Shown: positions 25,466 to 35,307, counted from the stretch's first letter. The stretch: DNA of 64,000 bases from Leptolinea tardivitalis (GCF_001050275.1 NZ_BBYA01000009.1:1-64000), one strand, 5' to 3'. Numbers and translations: made by a program. Notes: generated by a model from the letters alone, not told the origin.

Positions 25466-27061
25466 ATGTCATTACCTTCCCTTCCTGATTTTTCCCTGCC
25501 GGCTTCTTATTCGGGCGATCTGCAGCGCGCACTGAACCGGGTTGCCTGGGAATTGACCGTTTCATTAGATGCCGATGCCTGCCTGGTCTACTGGGTAACG
25601 CCTGATGGACTCTGCATTCCACTGGTGGCGAGCGGGGTTGTTTCAGAAGGGGAACGCAATCTTGTGTTTTCCACCAGTCTGGATTCTTCCACTGATTTGC
25701 TGGTGGATTATGTGCTTTCACACCGTACTTCAGTGGTTTCCGGAAAAGTAAGTACGGATCACCGAATTTCACCCTCAATATTGACCCAACTGGAAGCCAA
25801 TGTTGCCCTGGCGGTGCCTGTTATTGGGAACAACCGCATTATGGGAATGGTCATTGCCATGCGGCGGCAGCGTTTTACCCCCTTTACCCTTAACCAGGTT
25901 TCACTGGCTGAAGCAATATCAGGTTCGATCGCTCTGGCATTGGAGAATGCACAGCTCTACCAGGCTACCCGCGATCGTCTGTTGGAGACCCAGTCTCTTC
26001 ATCAGGTGACTCTGGCTTTACTGCAAAAGCTGGAACTGGAAGAAGTGCTGCAAATTGTCTGCACCGAAGCCCAGCACCTCACTGGCGCAAAAGGAAGCTC
26101 AATTGGTCTGGTGGAAGGGGAAGAATGGCTGCGTATCATGTATTCCACGGGCGAATCGATGGAAAAAACTGGCCGGGTGCCTCTGGGACAGGCACTGCTC
26201 GGGTTGGCTATAAGGCGGGGAGAACCCCTTTTGATCAATAATAAACCCGGTCTTAAGGATGGCGTGACGGTTGCTGCGCCGGTTTCGATTCTGGCCATCC
26301 CGTTACGGGTGCAGGGTCAGATTATCGGTGTACTGGATGTGGTCAATAAAGAGCATGGCTTTACTCAAGACGATGCCCGATTGATCGAATTATTTGCCAA
26401 CCAGGCGGCGGTGGCGGTGGAAAATGCTCGTTTAGCCAAACAGGTGCAGGAAATGGCGGTGGTTGAAGAACGGCATCGTCTTTCGAGAGAATTGCATGAT
26501 TCAGTCAACCAGCTGCTTTACGGCATGGCGTTATATACCCAGGCTGCCCAGCGTAAACTGGAAAACGGTGATCTTGACGCCGTCCGCAGTCATTTGCATA
26601 ACCTGGAAGAGTCGACCACGGAAGCGCTGAAAGAAATGCGGCTATTGATCTTCGAACTCCGTCCGTCTGTTCTCGATCAGGCTGGTTTACAGGGGGCGCT
26701 CACCCAGCGATTGCGATCAGTGGAAGAACAACTGGGATTGGTTACGGCATTCAAGTGGCGGGTCAATATTACCCTGGATGCAAAGATCGAAGAAATGTTG
26801 TATGGTATAGCTCAGGAAGCATTGAATAATGTGGTTAAACATGCCCATGCAAAAAATGTCACCCTGCATATCATCCAATCGGGGCATACGGTTATTATGA
26901 AGATCGAAGATGATGGAGTAGGATTTGACATGGGAATTAAAGGTAAAGGTGGGATTGGTCTACGGACCATGCGGGAAAGAGCGGAAGCCCAGAAAGCCAG
27001 TTTGACCATTCAAAGTGCGCCCGGTCGGGGGACCAGTCTGACGGTAGAGGTGAAAATATGA
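25466..27061 (+). CDS. GAF-GAF sensor histidine kinase (NarX/LiaS type)
   Basis: With ATG 25466 the protein has 531 residues. Two GAF domains span about 20-165 and 185-325. A HisKA_3 dimerisation segment follows with the phospho-acceptor His344 in RLSRELHDSVNQ, then a HATPase with DDGVGFD and GIGLRTMRERA. No membrane segment is seen, so it senses a cytosolic signal such as redox state or a small molecule. TTG 25442 would add eight residues. The stop overlaps the response regulator start (ATGA), which indicates a two-component pair. Confidence 0.92.
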   Translation: MSLPSLPDFSLPASYSGDLQRALNRVAWELTVSLDADACLVYWVTPDGLCIPLVASGVVSEGERNLVFSTSLDSSTDLLVDYVLSHRTSVVSGKVSTDHRISPSILTQLEANVALAVPVIGNNRIMGMVIAMRRQRFTPFTLNQVSLAEAISGSIALALENAQLYQATRDRLLETQSLHQVTLALLQKLELEEVLQIVCTEAQHLTGAKGSSIGLVEGEEWLRIMYSTGESMEKTGRVPLGQALLGLAIRRGEPLLINNKPGLKDGVTVAAPVSILAIPLRVQGQIIGVLDVVNKEHGFTQDDARLIELFANQAAVAVENARLAKQVQEMAVVEERHRLSRELHDSVNQLLYGMALYTQAAQRKLENGDLDAVRSHLHNLEESTTEALKEMRLLIFELRPSVLDQAGLQGALTQRLRSVEEQLGLVTAFKWRVNITLDAKIEEMLYGIAQEALNNVVKHAHAKNVTLHIIQSGHTVIMKIEDDGVGFDMGIKGKGGIGLRTMRERAEAQKASLTIQSAPGRGTSLTVEVKI

Positions 27062-27714
27062 GCGACAAAATTCGTGTTCTGGTAGTTGATGACCACCCTG
27101 TGGTACGAAAAGGGTTGATTGCCATGTTGGATACAGAAGATGGTATCCAGGTGGTTGGCGAAGCCAGTAATGGAAGAGATGCTGTGGAACAGGCTGTAGC
27201 TTTGCAACCGCAAGTGGTGTTGATGGATCTGGTGATGCCCGAAATGGACGGAATAGAAGCCACCCGGCAGATCAAACAAAGAGCTCCATCCGTGAATATT
27301 CTGGTTTTAACCAGCTTCAGCACCAATGATAAGGTTCTGCCTTCTTTAAATGCGGGAGCTATTGGATATTTATTAAAAGATTCAAACCCTTCAGACCTGG
27401 TTCGCGCCATTCATCAGGTTTCACAGGGCGAAGGTTCGCTGCATCCTGCTGTCACCCGGCAGGTGCTGCAGCAATTCCATGGCCCTGTGGAAGATGAAAA
27501 ACAGGTGGAAGAATTAACCGACCGCGAATTGGAAGTGCTACGGTTGATGGCGCAGGGGTATAGCAATCAGGAAATCGCCAAATTACTGGTACTCAGCCCG
27601 GCTACCGTGCACACCCATGTTAGCCGTATTCTCACAAAATTAAATGTGGCCAGCCGCACGCAGGCAGCGCTCTATGCTCTGCGTAAAGGATTAGTCACTC
27701 TGGATCAAAAATAA
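27058..27714 (+). CDS. NarL/FixJ-type response regulator
   Basis: The 218 residues have a receiver domain with acidic pocket VVDDHP, phospho-acceptor Asp57 in LMDLVMPEMDG, and a C-terminal LuxR helix-turn-helix (LTDRELEVLRLMAQGYSNQEIA). It overlaps the kinase gene by 4 nt and is its likely partner. Target genes are not evident from the neighbourhood. Confidence 0.94.
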   Translation: MSDKIRVLVVDDHPVVRKGLIAMLDTEDGIQVVGEASNGRDAVEQAVALQPQVVLMDLVMPEMDGIEATRQIKQRAPSVNILVLTSFSTNDKVLPSLNAGAIGYLLKDSNPSDLVRAIHQVSQGEGSLHPAVTRQVLQQFHGPVEDEKQVEELTDRELEVLRLMAQGYSNQEIAKLLVLSPATVHTHVSRILTKLNVASRTQAALYALRKGLVTLDQK

Positions 27715-27728
27715 CTCCTACTGGATAA

Positions 27729-27770
27729 GAAAGCCGGACGAGAAGATTGTGAACTCGCCCGGCTTTTATT
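27729..27770 (+). terminator. Terminator between convergent genes
   Basis: AAGCCGG...CCGGCTT with an inner ACGAG/CTCG pairing forms a stem followed by a T-rich end. It follows the response regulator and faces the convergent membrane protein gene. Confidence 0.75.
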
Positions 27771-27780
27771 TGTGCTCTTG

Positions 27781-28671
27781 TTATTTTGCAGTCTTATGAA
27801 CCTCACGATGGAATACCTGATCAACGAATGGGATATCTTTCGCCGTCATAATCCAACCGGTAAGGGCGCCAAAGAGAGCCATAGAGGATGAAATCTCGAT
27901 GAAGTGGGCATGTGCCACAGCGGCGGGCATCAACGGATTGGGGAGGATAAGAGAAATGGATGGCAGCAACGAAAAACTCACTGCAATTGCCAGAATGGTG
28001 AACCAGCGTTTTTCAAACATCACCAACAGCGGCAGAGCAGCTATGACCCAGAGTGCACCGCGAGCGATCTGAATTATGGTCAATAGCGGTTGGGCTGTGG
28101 TGATGGATGAGTGAGCGTAGAATTCGCGTACGGCGGCAGACTGCCAGGCGACAAAGTATCCAAAGAAAAAGTAAATCATCGGATAGATCACAGCGATGAT
28201 GGCCAACCGGGGGAGGTATTCTTTCTTGAAAAGCGGCTTTGTTACAGCGCTTTCACCTTTCCACCGGTTCATCACCAGCATGGCGAGGGGGATGAACAAA
28301 ATTGTGCCAACCAGAGCTGTCAGGACCAGCAAAAGCACATCTGCTATGGAAAGGCCGGGGAATGCGCTGCCAAAAATGATGGTTTCTATCTGCATCATGA
28401 AGGTGGTGATCCCAAAAACAGACCAGAACATCAGTGCAGCCAGCTTCCAACCTCGCAGCAGGGTATTTTCAAGAAGTAGAGCAAAGATTATGGCCACAAC
28501 AAATCGGTCAATCAGCAGGAGAAGCATGGTTTGGGCGTCTGCAGTTGCCTGTGCCGCGCGGACTATTTCTGGTTTGGGTGTAATGGCCGAAGAGAATATG
28601 TTGACGACCAGGCCGATCAAAGTCAGGCCAAGTACCTGAAGGATAAAGATAAAAGTCTTTTTTGCGCTCAT
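27781..28671 (-). CDS. Multi-pass membrane protein of unknown function
   Basis: The 296 residues contain seven or eight hydrophobic helices, with a charged loop near residues 35-45 and two Trp/Arg-rich junctions. No transporter or enzyme signature is recognised. It starts 22 nt after a TetR-type regulator gene on the same strand, with AAGGAAAAA before ATG 28671. The pair is probably one operon, so the regulator is likely to control this gene. The family is not known to me. Confidence 0.65.
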   Translation of the reverse strand: MSAKKTFIFILQVLGLTLIGLVVNIFSSAITPKPEIVRAAQATADAQTMLLLLIDRFVVAIIFALLLENTLLRGWKLAALMFWSVFGITTFMMQIETIIFGSAFPGLSIADVLLLVLTALVGTILFIPLAMLVMNRWKGESAVTKPLFKKEYLPRLAIIAVIYPMIYFFFGYFVAWQSAAVREFYAHSSITTAQPLLTIIQIARGALWVIAALPLLVMFEKRWFTILAIAVSFSLLPSISLILPNPLMPAAVAHAHFIEISSSMALFGALTGWIMTAKDIPFVDQVFHREVHKTAK

Positions 28672-28693
28672 TTTTTCCTTTACTGAGAATTGC

Positions 28694-29269
28694 TTATTTA
28701 ATAGTCTGGTTCAGATAAAATGCCCGCCCGGCTGAATTGATGAGATCAATGATCTCCTTTTCCGAATCGAACACGAGCATTCTGGAGGAGATCGCTGTGG
28801 CAAGACCGTGCGTAAAAACCCAGGATTGAAGAGTGACGGCATCCATAGATTTTTGATCAATCTTCCCAAATAAATCCAACGGCGGTTTTTCTCCCATCAT
28901 GGCGGCCATACGCTCCCCCAGGTCAGTATCGCGGGCCGGATTGTACGGTTTCTGGTTTTCGATTTGCAAAAATTGGAAAAGGTTGGGTTCCTCTCGTGCG
29001 AAGTTCACATAACCAATCGCCATATTCAATAAAACATTATCTGTATATTTTTTCGTCTGGTATTCGCTCATTAATTTTGTGGTTTTTTGAGTCAGGGCTT
29101 GTTCCACGTCATCCATGGATTCGAAAGCCCAGTAGATGGGGGTAGTGGAAGATCCAAGTTCAGCCGCCACACTTCGGGCTGTAACAGCCCCAAATCCATC
29201 CCGGCGAAGGATTTGAAAGGCGGCATCCATGATACGAGAGAGGTCGAATTTTTTTCTGGGTGGCATCAT
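28694..29269 (-). CDS. TetR/AcrR-family regulator
   Basis: With ATG 29269 the protein has 191 residues; the frame is open to 29344, but that extension runs through the promoter. Residues 8-55 form the TetR helix-turn-helix (LSRIMDAAFQILRRDGFGAV...AAELGSSTTPIYWAF), and the rest is a helical ligand-binding domain. The promoter spacer contains a palindrome, so it probably represses itself and the membrane protein gene downstream. Confidence 0.88.
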   Translation of the reverse strand: MMPPRKKFDLSRIMDAAFQILRRDGFGAVTARSVAAELGSSTTPIYWAFESMDDVEQALTQKTTKLMSEYQTKKYTDNVLLNMAIGYVNFAREEPNLFQFLQIENQKPYNPARDTDLGERMAAMMGEKPPLDLFGKIDQKSMDAVTLQSWVFTHGLATAISSRMLVFDSEKEIIDLINSAGRAFYLNQTIK

Positions 29270-29308
29270 TTCATCTTTCTGAAATATAACTAATGTTTTA
29301 TAACATAT

Positions 29309-29337
29309 ATAATATAACATATGTTGTGTAATGTCAA
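29309..29337 (-). promoter_or_regulatory. Consensus promoter with operator palindrome in the spacer
   Basis: On the minus strand TTGACA (29337-29332) and TATTAT (29314-29309) are 17 nt apart. The spacer holds AACATATGTT (29316-29325), a perfect 10-bp palindrome. A dimeric repressor there would block RNA polymerase. The TetR-family gene that starts 40 nt downstream is the obvious candidate. Confidence 0.7.
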
Positions 29338-29499
29338 GCAGCAAATTTCCTTATCGTCGTACACATTTTGGTGTATCCAGGCATCCAAACAAATCAACTG
29401 AAAAATTGACTCGAATCGCATGTTGTGTGTGACGATTTATTTCCAATCGAAACCTATACTGATGCTGATCCTAAAAGACGGATTTTGACGGAGGTTGAA

Positions 29500-30339
29500 A
29501 TGAAAAACGGTATTATTCGCAATTGGATGTCTTCACCAGTGATCACCATTACACCGGAGACCCACCTCAATGATGCCCGCCGCACCATGGACGCGGAAAA
29601 AATCAGAGCATTACCTGTGTTGAAAGATGGCAAACTGGTTGGTATCGTCACCCGTCGTGGATTGCTGCGAACCGATATCCCGGCTTTGAGCGACGGCGCC
29701 TGGACCACCGATGTTGATCTTAAAGACGCTGTTGTGGCTGATATTATGACCAAGAATCCCATCACCGTTCCCGCTTCCGGTCCTTTGCCGAAAGCCGCCC
29801 GTGTGATGCTTGAAAATAAAATAACCGCCCTTCCTGTTGTGGATGAGCGCCGTGAAATGGTGGGCATCATTACCACATCAGATATCTTCCGCTTCATTCT
29901 GGCAGAATTGCCCGATCTTAAAGAAAATCTGACTGCCAAAGATTACATGACCAGTCATGTAGTCACGCTGGATCCAGACGCCTCTCTCCTGGAAGCCCAC
30001 CGGTTGATGGGTGCAGAACGCATCCGCAGTCTTCCTGTTGTGGAGGATGGTGAATTAAAAGGCATTGTTACCCGCACTGACCTGCTCAGCAATGACAATT
30101 CACGGTTCCTTTCTCGGAACAACCAGGAAGAATCTCTCAAGGTACTGACCAATTCGGTGGAACAGATTATGAGCACCAATGTCATCACGATTACACCCGA
30201 AACATCCATTTTGGAAGCAGCCAGGCTTCTTCTTGAAAACAAAATCCACAGCCTTCCGGTTTTGGATTCAGATAAAAAATTGGCAGGCATTCTCACTGAG
30301 AGTGATCTGTTCCGCATGGTTATTCAGCGCTTCTTCTAG
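29500..30339 (+). CDS. Protein of four CBS domains
   Basis: Start ATG 29500 has GGAGG eight bases upstream; the upstream open frame to 29425 is not supported. The 279 residues are two tandem CBS pairs, each unit opening with a conserved line: NWMSSPVITITPE, DIMTKNPITVPAS, DYMTSHVVTLDPD and QIMSTNVITITPE. CBS pairs bind adenosine nucleotides such as ATP, AMP or S-adenosylmethionine, and no effector domain is attached. The hydrogenase operon begins 12 nt downstream, so the protein may report energy charge for that operon. This is inference from position. Confidence 0.88.
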   Translation: MKNGIIRNWMSSPVITITPETHLNDARRTMDAEKIRALPVLKDGKLVGIVTRRGLLRTDIPALSDGAWTTDVDLKDAVVADIMTKNPITVPASGPLPKAARVMLENKITALPVVDERREMVGIITTSDIFRFILAELPDLKENLTAKDYMTSHVVTLDPDASLLEAHRLMGAERIRSLPVVEDGELKGIVTRTDLLSNDNSRFLSRNNQEESLKVLTNSVEQIMSTNVITITPETSILEAARLLLENKIHSLPVLDSDKKLAGILTESDLFRMVIQRFF

Positions 30340-30351
30340 TATGGATATGGA

Positions 30352-30858
30352 ATGGCGCTAAACCAGAAACGGATAGCCCCGCCATCAGATGACCGTCGGT
30401 GGAAACTGGTGGATGCCACCATGCGCCGATACGGCTACAGCTCTCAGGCTGTTATTGAAACCCTGCATACCATACAGGAAGTTTTTGGAAATATCAGCGC
30501 CGAATCGCTGGCGTATGTGTCGGGCAGTTTGAATGTACCGCCGTCCAAAGTCTATGGAGTAGCCACGTTCTACAACCACTTCAACATGGCTCCTCTGGGA
30601 GAGCATGTACTTTCAGTTTGCACTGGTACAGCCTGTTATGTAAAAGGCTCAGGCCAGGTGGTGGATTGGATTAAAGAGGAATACGGGCTTGAGCCCGGTC
30701 AAACGACCCCTGATAACAAATTATCCTTCATGGTTGCGCGTTGCGTGGGTGCCTGCGGCCTGGCGCCGGTAATCATGCTGGATGGGGAAGTGGTTGGCAG
30801 ATTATCGGTAGATGAAATGAAAAAACGTATCAAGGAGTGGATCAGTTATGACAAATGA
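30352..30858 (+). CDS. hoxE: NAD-linked hydrogenase diaphorase subunit HoxE
   Basis: The 168 residues match the NuoE-like subunit, with the [2Fe-2S] cysteines in CTGTACYVKG and, 40 residues on, RCVGACGLAP. It carries electrons within the diaphorase module of the bidirectional hydrogenase. It starts 12 nt after the CBS gene and overlaps hoxF by 11 nt. The presence of HoxE is typical of group 3d enzymes of the cyanobacterial type rather than of the four-subunit Cupriavidus enzyme. Confidence 0.9.
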   Translation: MALNQKRIAPPSDDRRWKLVDATMRRYGYSSQAVIETLHTIQEVFGNISAESLAYVSGSLNVPPSKVYGVATFYNHFNMAPLGEHVLSVCTGTACYVKGSGQVVDWIKEEYGLEPGQTTPDNKLSFMVARCVGACGLAPVIMLDGEVVGRLSVDEMKKRIKEWISYDK

Positions 30859-32470
30859 CGAACTCCTTGCCCTGACAGAACAGGAGCGGGCGGAAGAAGA
30901 GAAATATTCGCACCGCATTCATATTTGCACGGGCACCGGTTGTGTTTCATCACACAGCGAAAAGATTCTGGAAACGTTTCAGGCAGAAATCAAAGCCCGT
31001 GGTCTTGAGGAAAAAGTAAAAGCCAGGCAGGTCGGTTGCATGGGGTTATGCGCTGCCGGTCCCATCGTCTCCATTCAACCAGATGGATTGTTATATCGAG
31101 AAATGACTCCTGAATTAGTCCCCGCCATAATGGACAGTCTGGGAGGAGAACCTTTCAAAGACCAGTTGATCGACACCAATATTCCTTTCTTCTATCGGCA
31201 AGAAAAGAACACGCTTGAAAATGCCGGGTTGATTGATCCTGAACGGATTGAAGAATACATTGCTGTCGGGGGGTATGCGGCGGTGGTCAAAGCTCTAAGC
31301 GAAATGACACCGGCTGAAGTCATTCAGGAAGTCCATACCAGTGGAATGCGCGGTCGGGGTGGTGCCGGTTTTAAAACCGGTTTAAAGTGGAGCCTGGTTG
31401 CCAAGGCAGCCGGCGACCAAAAGTACCTGATATGCAATGCAGATGAAGGTGATCCCGGCGCCTTTATGGACCGATCCATCCTTGAAAGTGACCCGCACAG
31501 GGTACTTGAAGGAATGGTTGTAGCGGCTTATGCCGTAGGGGCATCTCAGGGATATATCTATGTGCGGGCTGAATATCCCCTGGCCATCAAGCGGTTGAAG
31601 ATTGCCATCAAACAGGCGGAAAAACTGGGCTTGCTTGGACAAAATATATGCAATACGCCGTTCAATTTCAAAATTGACCTGCGTCTCGGGGCTGGTGCGT
31701 TTGTTTGTGGAGAAGAGACGGCGTTAATGAGTTCTGTTTCTGGCAACCGCGGCACACCCAATCCGCGCCCGCCATTCCCGGCGCAATCGGGGATAAATAA
31801 TTGCCCGACATTGATTAATAATGTGGAAACGTTTGCCAACATTCCCGGAATTATTACCGATGGCGGCAAGTGGTTTGCCCGCATCGGTACTGAAACCAGC
31901 AAAGGCACTAAAGTTTTTGCCCTGACAGGAAAGATCAAGAACACCGGCTTGATTGAAGTCCCCATGGGGATCACCCTGCGGGAAATTATCTATGATATTG
32001 GCGGCGGTATACCCGACGGCCACAACTTAAAAGCCGTCCAAACCGGCGGGCCATCTGGCGGCTGCATTCCTGCAGAATATCTGGATGCCACTGTTGATTA
32101 TGAATCATTGAAGCAACTTGGTTCCATGATGGGTTCTGGTGGAATGATTGTTATTGATGACACCTCTAATATGGTTGATATGGCTCGTTTCTTTATGAAA
32201 TTTAGTATGGAAGAATCCTGTGGAAAATGCATTCCCTGCCGGGTGGGAACCACCATGTTATATAACCTGCTGGGAAAATTTCAGGCTGGCCAGGCCACCC
32301 GCTGGGATTTGAAACGTCTGGAAGAATTATGCGATTTGGTGAAAAATACCAGTCTGTGCGGACTGGGCCAGGCCGCACCCAATCCCATCATCAGTACTTT
32401 GCGGTTCTTCAGACAGGAATATCTTGATAAACTGATTGATTCGGAAAAAACCGGGGAGACAGTCGAATGA
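30848..32470 (+). CDS. hoxF: NAD-linked hydrogenase diaphorase subunit HoxF
   Basis: The 540 residues hold an N-terminal thioredoxin-like [2Fe-2S] domain (HICTGTGCVSSHS, CMGLCAAGP), then the NuoF-like core with the FMN/NADH-binding glycine-rich stretches GMRGRGGAGFKTG and GEETALMSS. The C-terminal [4Fe-4S] site is ESCGKCIPCRVGT with a fourth cysteine in SLCGLG. It oxidises or reduces NAD. The stop overlaps hoxU by 4 nt. Start ATG 30848 lies within hoxE. Confidence 0.95.
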   Translation: MTNDELLALTEQERAEEEKYSHRIHICTGTGCVSSHSEKILETFQAEIKARGLEEKVKARQVGCMGLCAAGPIVSIQPDGLLYREMTPELVPAIMDSLGGEPFKDQLIDTNIPFFYRQEKNTLENAGLIDPERIEEYIAVGGYAAVVKALSEMTPAEVIQEVHTSGMRGRGGAGFKTGLKWSLVAKAAGDQKYLICNADEGDPGAFMDRSILESDPHRVLEGMVVAAYAVGASQGYIYVRAEYPLAIKRLKIAIKQAEKLGLLGQNICNTPFNFKIDLRLGAGAFVCGEETALMSSVSGNRGTPNPRPPFPAQSGINNCPTLINNVETFANIPGIITDGGKWFARIGTETSKGTKVFALTGKIKNTGLIEVPMGITLREIIYDIGGGIPDGHNLKAVQTGGPSGGCIPAEYLDATVDYESLKQLGSMMGSGGMIVIDDTSNMVDMARFFMKFSMEESCGKCIPCRVGTTMLYNLLGKFQAGQATRWDLKRLEELCDLVKNTSLCGLGQAAPNPIISTLRFFRQEYLDKLIDSEKTGETVE

Positions 32471-33186
32471 ATTCCAACCCGGTTGTCCGTTCATTTACCA
32501 TTGATGGTATCCAGGTCAGTGCGGCAGAAGGTGAAACAATCCTCGAAGTCGCCCGTCAAAATGATATTGAAATTCCCACCCTGTGCAACCTGGAAGGTAT
32601 TTCTTCCACAGGGCAATGCCGCCTGTGCATGGTAGAGGTTAAAGGCACAAACCGACTAATCCCTTCGTGCGCCACAGTGGCTGAAGAGGGAATGGAAATT
32701 GTCACCTCCAACGAGCGCATAGATAAATATCGCCGCATGATCGTCGAACTGCTTTTTGCTGAACGCAACCACATATGTGCTGTATGTGTAGCAAACGGTC
32801 ATTGTGATCTGCAGGCGATGGCACAAAAGCTGGGTGTCACCCATATCGAATTTGATTATCTACACCCTTCATTCCAGGTGGATGCTTCTCATCCGAAATA
32901 TGAAGTTGATCATAACCGCTGTATTCTTTGCGGTCGGTGTGTGCGTGTTTGCGATGAAATTGAAGGCGCTCACACACGTGATTTTCGTAATCGAGGAATT
33001 AACACCCTCGTCATCACCGATTTTGCCACTCCCTGGGGTGAGTCTCAAACATGCACAAGTTGCGGCAAATGTGTTCATGTATGTCCCACCGGAGCTCTGG
33101 CTGAAAAGGGAAAATCTGTAGCTGAAATGCAAAAAAGACGGCAGTTCCTGCCGTATCTGGTAATGCGTAGAGAAGGTGCCAAATGA
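32467..33186 (+). CDS. hoxU: Hydrogenase diaphorase subunit HoxU
   Basis: The 239 residues correspond to the N-terminal part of complex I NuoG. A [2Fe-2S] plant-type domain has CNLEGISSTGQCRLC, then a His/Cys cluster (HICAVCVANGHC) and two [4Fe-4S] motifs (CILCGRCVRVC and CTSCGKCVHVCP). It links HoxEF to the hydrogenase module. It overlaps hoxF and hoxY by 4 nt each, a tightly coupled operon. Confidence 0.95.
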   Translation: MNSNPVVRSFTIDGIQVSAAEGETILEVARQNDIEIPTLCNLEGISSTGQCRLCMVEVKGTNRLIPSCATVAEEGMEIVTSNERIDKYRRMIVELLFAERNHICAVCVANGHCDLQAMAQKLGVTHIEFDYLHPSFQVDASHPKYEVDHNRCILCGRCVRVCDEIEGAHTRDFRNRGINTLVITDFATPWGESQTCTSCGKCVHVCPTGALAEKGKSVAEMQKRRQFLPYLVMRREGAK

Positions 33187-33719
33187 CCGAAAAAATCCGC
33201 CTGGCAACCATCTGGCTAGACGGTTGTTCGGGCTGCCATATGTCTTTTCTCGATATTGATCAGCGTATGTTAGAACTGGCTGAAAAAGTCGAAATTGTTT
33301 ATAGTCCGTTGGTGGATGCCAAGGAATTCCCGGAGAATGTAGATATCACTCTTGTGGAAGGTGCCCTGGGTACTGATGAAGATATTCAAAAGATTAAGAA
33401 AATCCGCGAAAACACCCGTCTTCTGGTTGCATTTGGCGACTGCGCGGTAACCGCCAATATTCCTTCCATGCGGAATCCGTTTGGGGCAGATGCCACACTG
33501 AAAAAAGTCTATCTGGAACATGAATCTTTGAACCAACAGATTCCATCAGAAGGTGTCCCTGCTTTGCTTCCGCAGGCACTCCCTCTTCATCAGATGGTTA
33601 AAGTTGATTTGTTTGTGCCCGGCTGCCCACCATCAGCCGATACCATTTTTTACACCCTCAGCGAATTGATTGAAGGCCGAGTTCCCGATTTGACCACACT
33701 TTCCCGGTTTGGTGCCTGA
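33183..33719 (+). CDS. hoxY: [NiFe] hydrogenase small subunit HoxY
   Basis: The 178 residues carry the proximal [4Fe-4S] ligands in DGCSGCHMSF, FGDCAVTANIP and PGCPPSAD. This is the short small-subunit form of group 3 hydrogenases, without a Tat signal or the extra C-terminal cluster domain, so the enzyme is cytosolic. It lies between hoxU (4-nt overlap) and hoxH (8-nt gap). Confidence 0.95.
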   Translation: MTEKIRLATIWLDGCSGCHMSFLDIDQRMLELAEKVEIVYSPLVDAKEFPENVDITLVEGALGTDEDIQKIKKIRENTRLLVAFGDCAVTANIPSMRNPFGADATLKKVYLEHESLNQQIPSEGVPALLPQALPLHQMVKVDLFVPGCPPSADTIFYTLSELIEGRVPDLTTLSRFGA

Positions 33720-33727
33720 GGGTTGCC

Positions 33728-35155
33728 ATGATGCAGAAGATCACGATTGAACGGGTCACCCGCATTGAAGGTCATGCCAGAGTAAACATCTATCTGGACG
33801 AAGATGGCAGTGTGGCAGATGCGCAAGTTTCTGTTACCCAGGTGAGGGGATTTGAAAAATTTGTCGAAGGCCGGCCATTTTATGAAATGCCTTCATTAAC
33901 CGCCCGTACATGCGGTATTTGTCCCACCAGTCACCTGATTGCGGCCGGCAAAGCCTGTGATCAAATCCTCTCTGTTCGAATTCCGCCCACGGCAATAGCC
34001 CTGCGCCGAATCATGAATCTGGGTCAAATCATTCAATCGCATGCCCTGAATTTCTTTTACCTTTCCGCTCCTGACCTGCTGTTGGGGATGGATGCACCCG
34101 TGGAGAAGCGGAATATCTTTGGACTGGCCCAGAAAGATCGTCAAATAGTGCAGGATGGCATCCGCCTGCGTCAGTTCGGCCAGCAGGTGATCGAACGACT
34201 GGCTGGAAAACGCATTCATCCGGCCTGGGTTGTTCCCGGTGGAGTTAATGCCCCCCTGGCACCCGAGGCACGAGAGACGATTCTGGCTGAGATTCCCGAA
34301 ATGCTGGGGATCATTCGCCGTACACTGGATTGGTACAAACCAGGTCTGAATCAATATCAGGAATTCATCCGTACCTTTGCTAATTTCCCCAGTCTTTTTC
34401 TTGGATTGGTGGGAAAAGACGGCCAGTTGGAACATTACCACGGCCGAATTCGTATTGTCACACCACGCGGCAGTATTCTGGAAGACAACCTTGATCCGCA
34501 TGATTACATGAATTATATCGGCGAGGCTGTCGAACCCTGGTCATACCTCAAGAGTCCGTACTTCAAACCTATGGGCTACCCGGATGGAATGTACCGGGTA
34601 GGACCGCTCGCGCGATTGAACATCGCCACCGAAACCGGCACCCCTCTGGCAGACCAGGAATTGGCTGAATTTCATTGCCTGGATAAAGGGGCGGTGTTAA
34701 GTTCGTTTCATTATCACTATGCCCGGCTCATCGAAATTTTATACAGCATTGAAATGATCGAGCAGCTTTTGAATGATCCTGACATACTTTCAAAAAATGT
34801 GCGTGCCACAGCCGGAGTAAACAGTCTGGAAGGTGTGGGTGTCAGTGAAGCGCCGCGTGGAACATTGTTCCATCATTACAAAGTGAATGAAGAAGGATTG
34901 GTGCAGTGGGCTAACCTGATCATCGCTTCTGGTAACAACAACCTGGCCATGAATAAAGGAGCTCTTCAGGTGGCCCGGTATTACGTCAAGGCGGATCGCC
35001 TGCAGGAAGGAATGTTAAATCGGGTGGAAGCTGTTATTCGGGCATTTGATCCCTGCCTGGCCTGTTCCACCCATGCTGTTGGGCAGATGCCCTTGGTGAT
35101 TACCCTTCATGCGCCGGATGGTAAAGTGTTGGATACACTCTCTCGTCAGGCATAA
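33728..35155 (+). CDS. hoxH: [NiFe] hydrogenase large subunit HoxH
   Basis: The 475 residues contain both nickel-binding motifs: RTCGICPTSH near residue 60 and DPCLACSTH near the C-terminus. About 26 residues follow that histidine, the pre-protein tail that an endopeptidase removes after nickel insertion. With HoxEFUY it forms a cytosolic enzyme that interconverts H2 and NADH. The matching protease is encoded 600 nt downstream. The Fe(CN)2CO maturation genes (hyp) are not in this window. Confidence 0.96.
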   Translation: MMQKITIERVTRIEGHARVNIYLDEDGSVADAQVSVTQVRGFEKFVEGRPFYEMPSLTARTCGICPTSHLIAAGKACDQILSVRIPPTAIALRRIMNLGQIIQSHALNFFYLSAPDLLLGMDAPVEKRNIFGLAQKDRQIVQDGIRLRQFGQQVIERLAGKRIHPAWVVPGGVNAPLAPEARETILAEIPEMLGIIRRTLDWYKPGLNQYQEFIRTFANFPSLFLGLVGKDGQLEHYHGRIRIVTPRGSILEDNLDPHDYMNYIGEAVEPWSYLKSPYFKPMGYPDGMYRVGPLARLNIATETGTPLADQELAEFHCLDKGAVLSSFHYHYARLIEILYSIEMIEQLLNDPDILSKNVRATAGVNSLEGVGVSEAPRGTLFHHYKVNEEGLVQWANLIIASGNNNLAMNKGALQVARYYVKADRLQEGMLNRVEAVIRAFDPCLACSTHAVGQMPLVITLHAPDGKVLDTLSRQA

Positions 35156-35208
35156 TTTGTTCAGCCAGGGGCGACATTTACCGGTTTTTCAAGCCCCTAC
35201 CTCCTCAA

Positions 35209-35239
35209 CATCCCTCTCCCAACCCCGGGGAGAGGGATG
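35209..35239 (+). terminator. Strong hairpin after hoxH
   Basis: CATCCCTCTCC (35209-35219) and GGAGAGGGATG (35229-35239) form an 11-bp perfect stem with a 9-nt loop. The following GTTATTTTC is only moderately T-rich, so it could be a terminator, an mRNA-stabilising hairpin, or a copy of a dispersed palindromic repeat. Confidence 0.5.
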
Positions 35240-35307
35240 GTTATTTTCTGGATATTTACCGGAACCTCGATTACCATTGCCTGCATTGATGAAAGGATGG
35301 AAGTAAT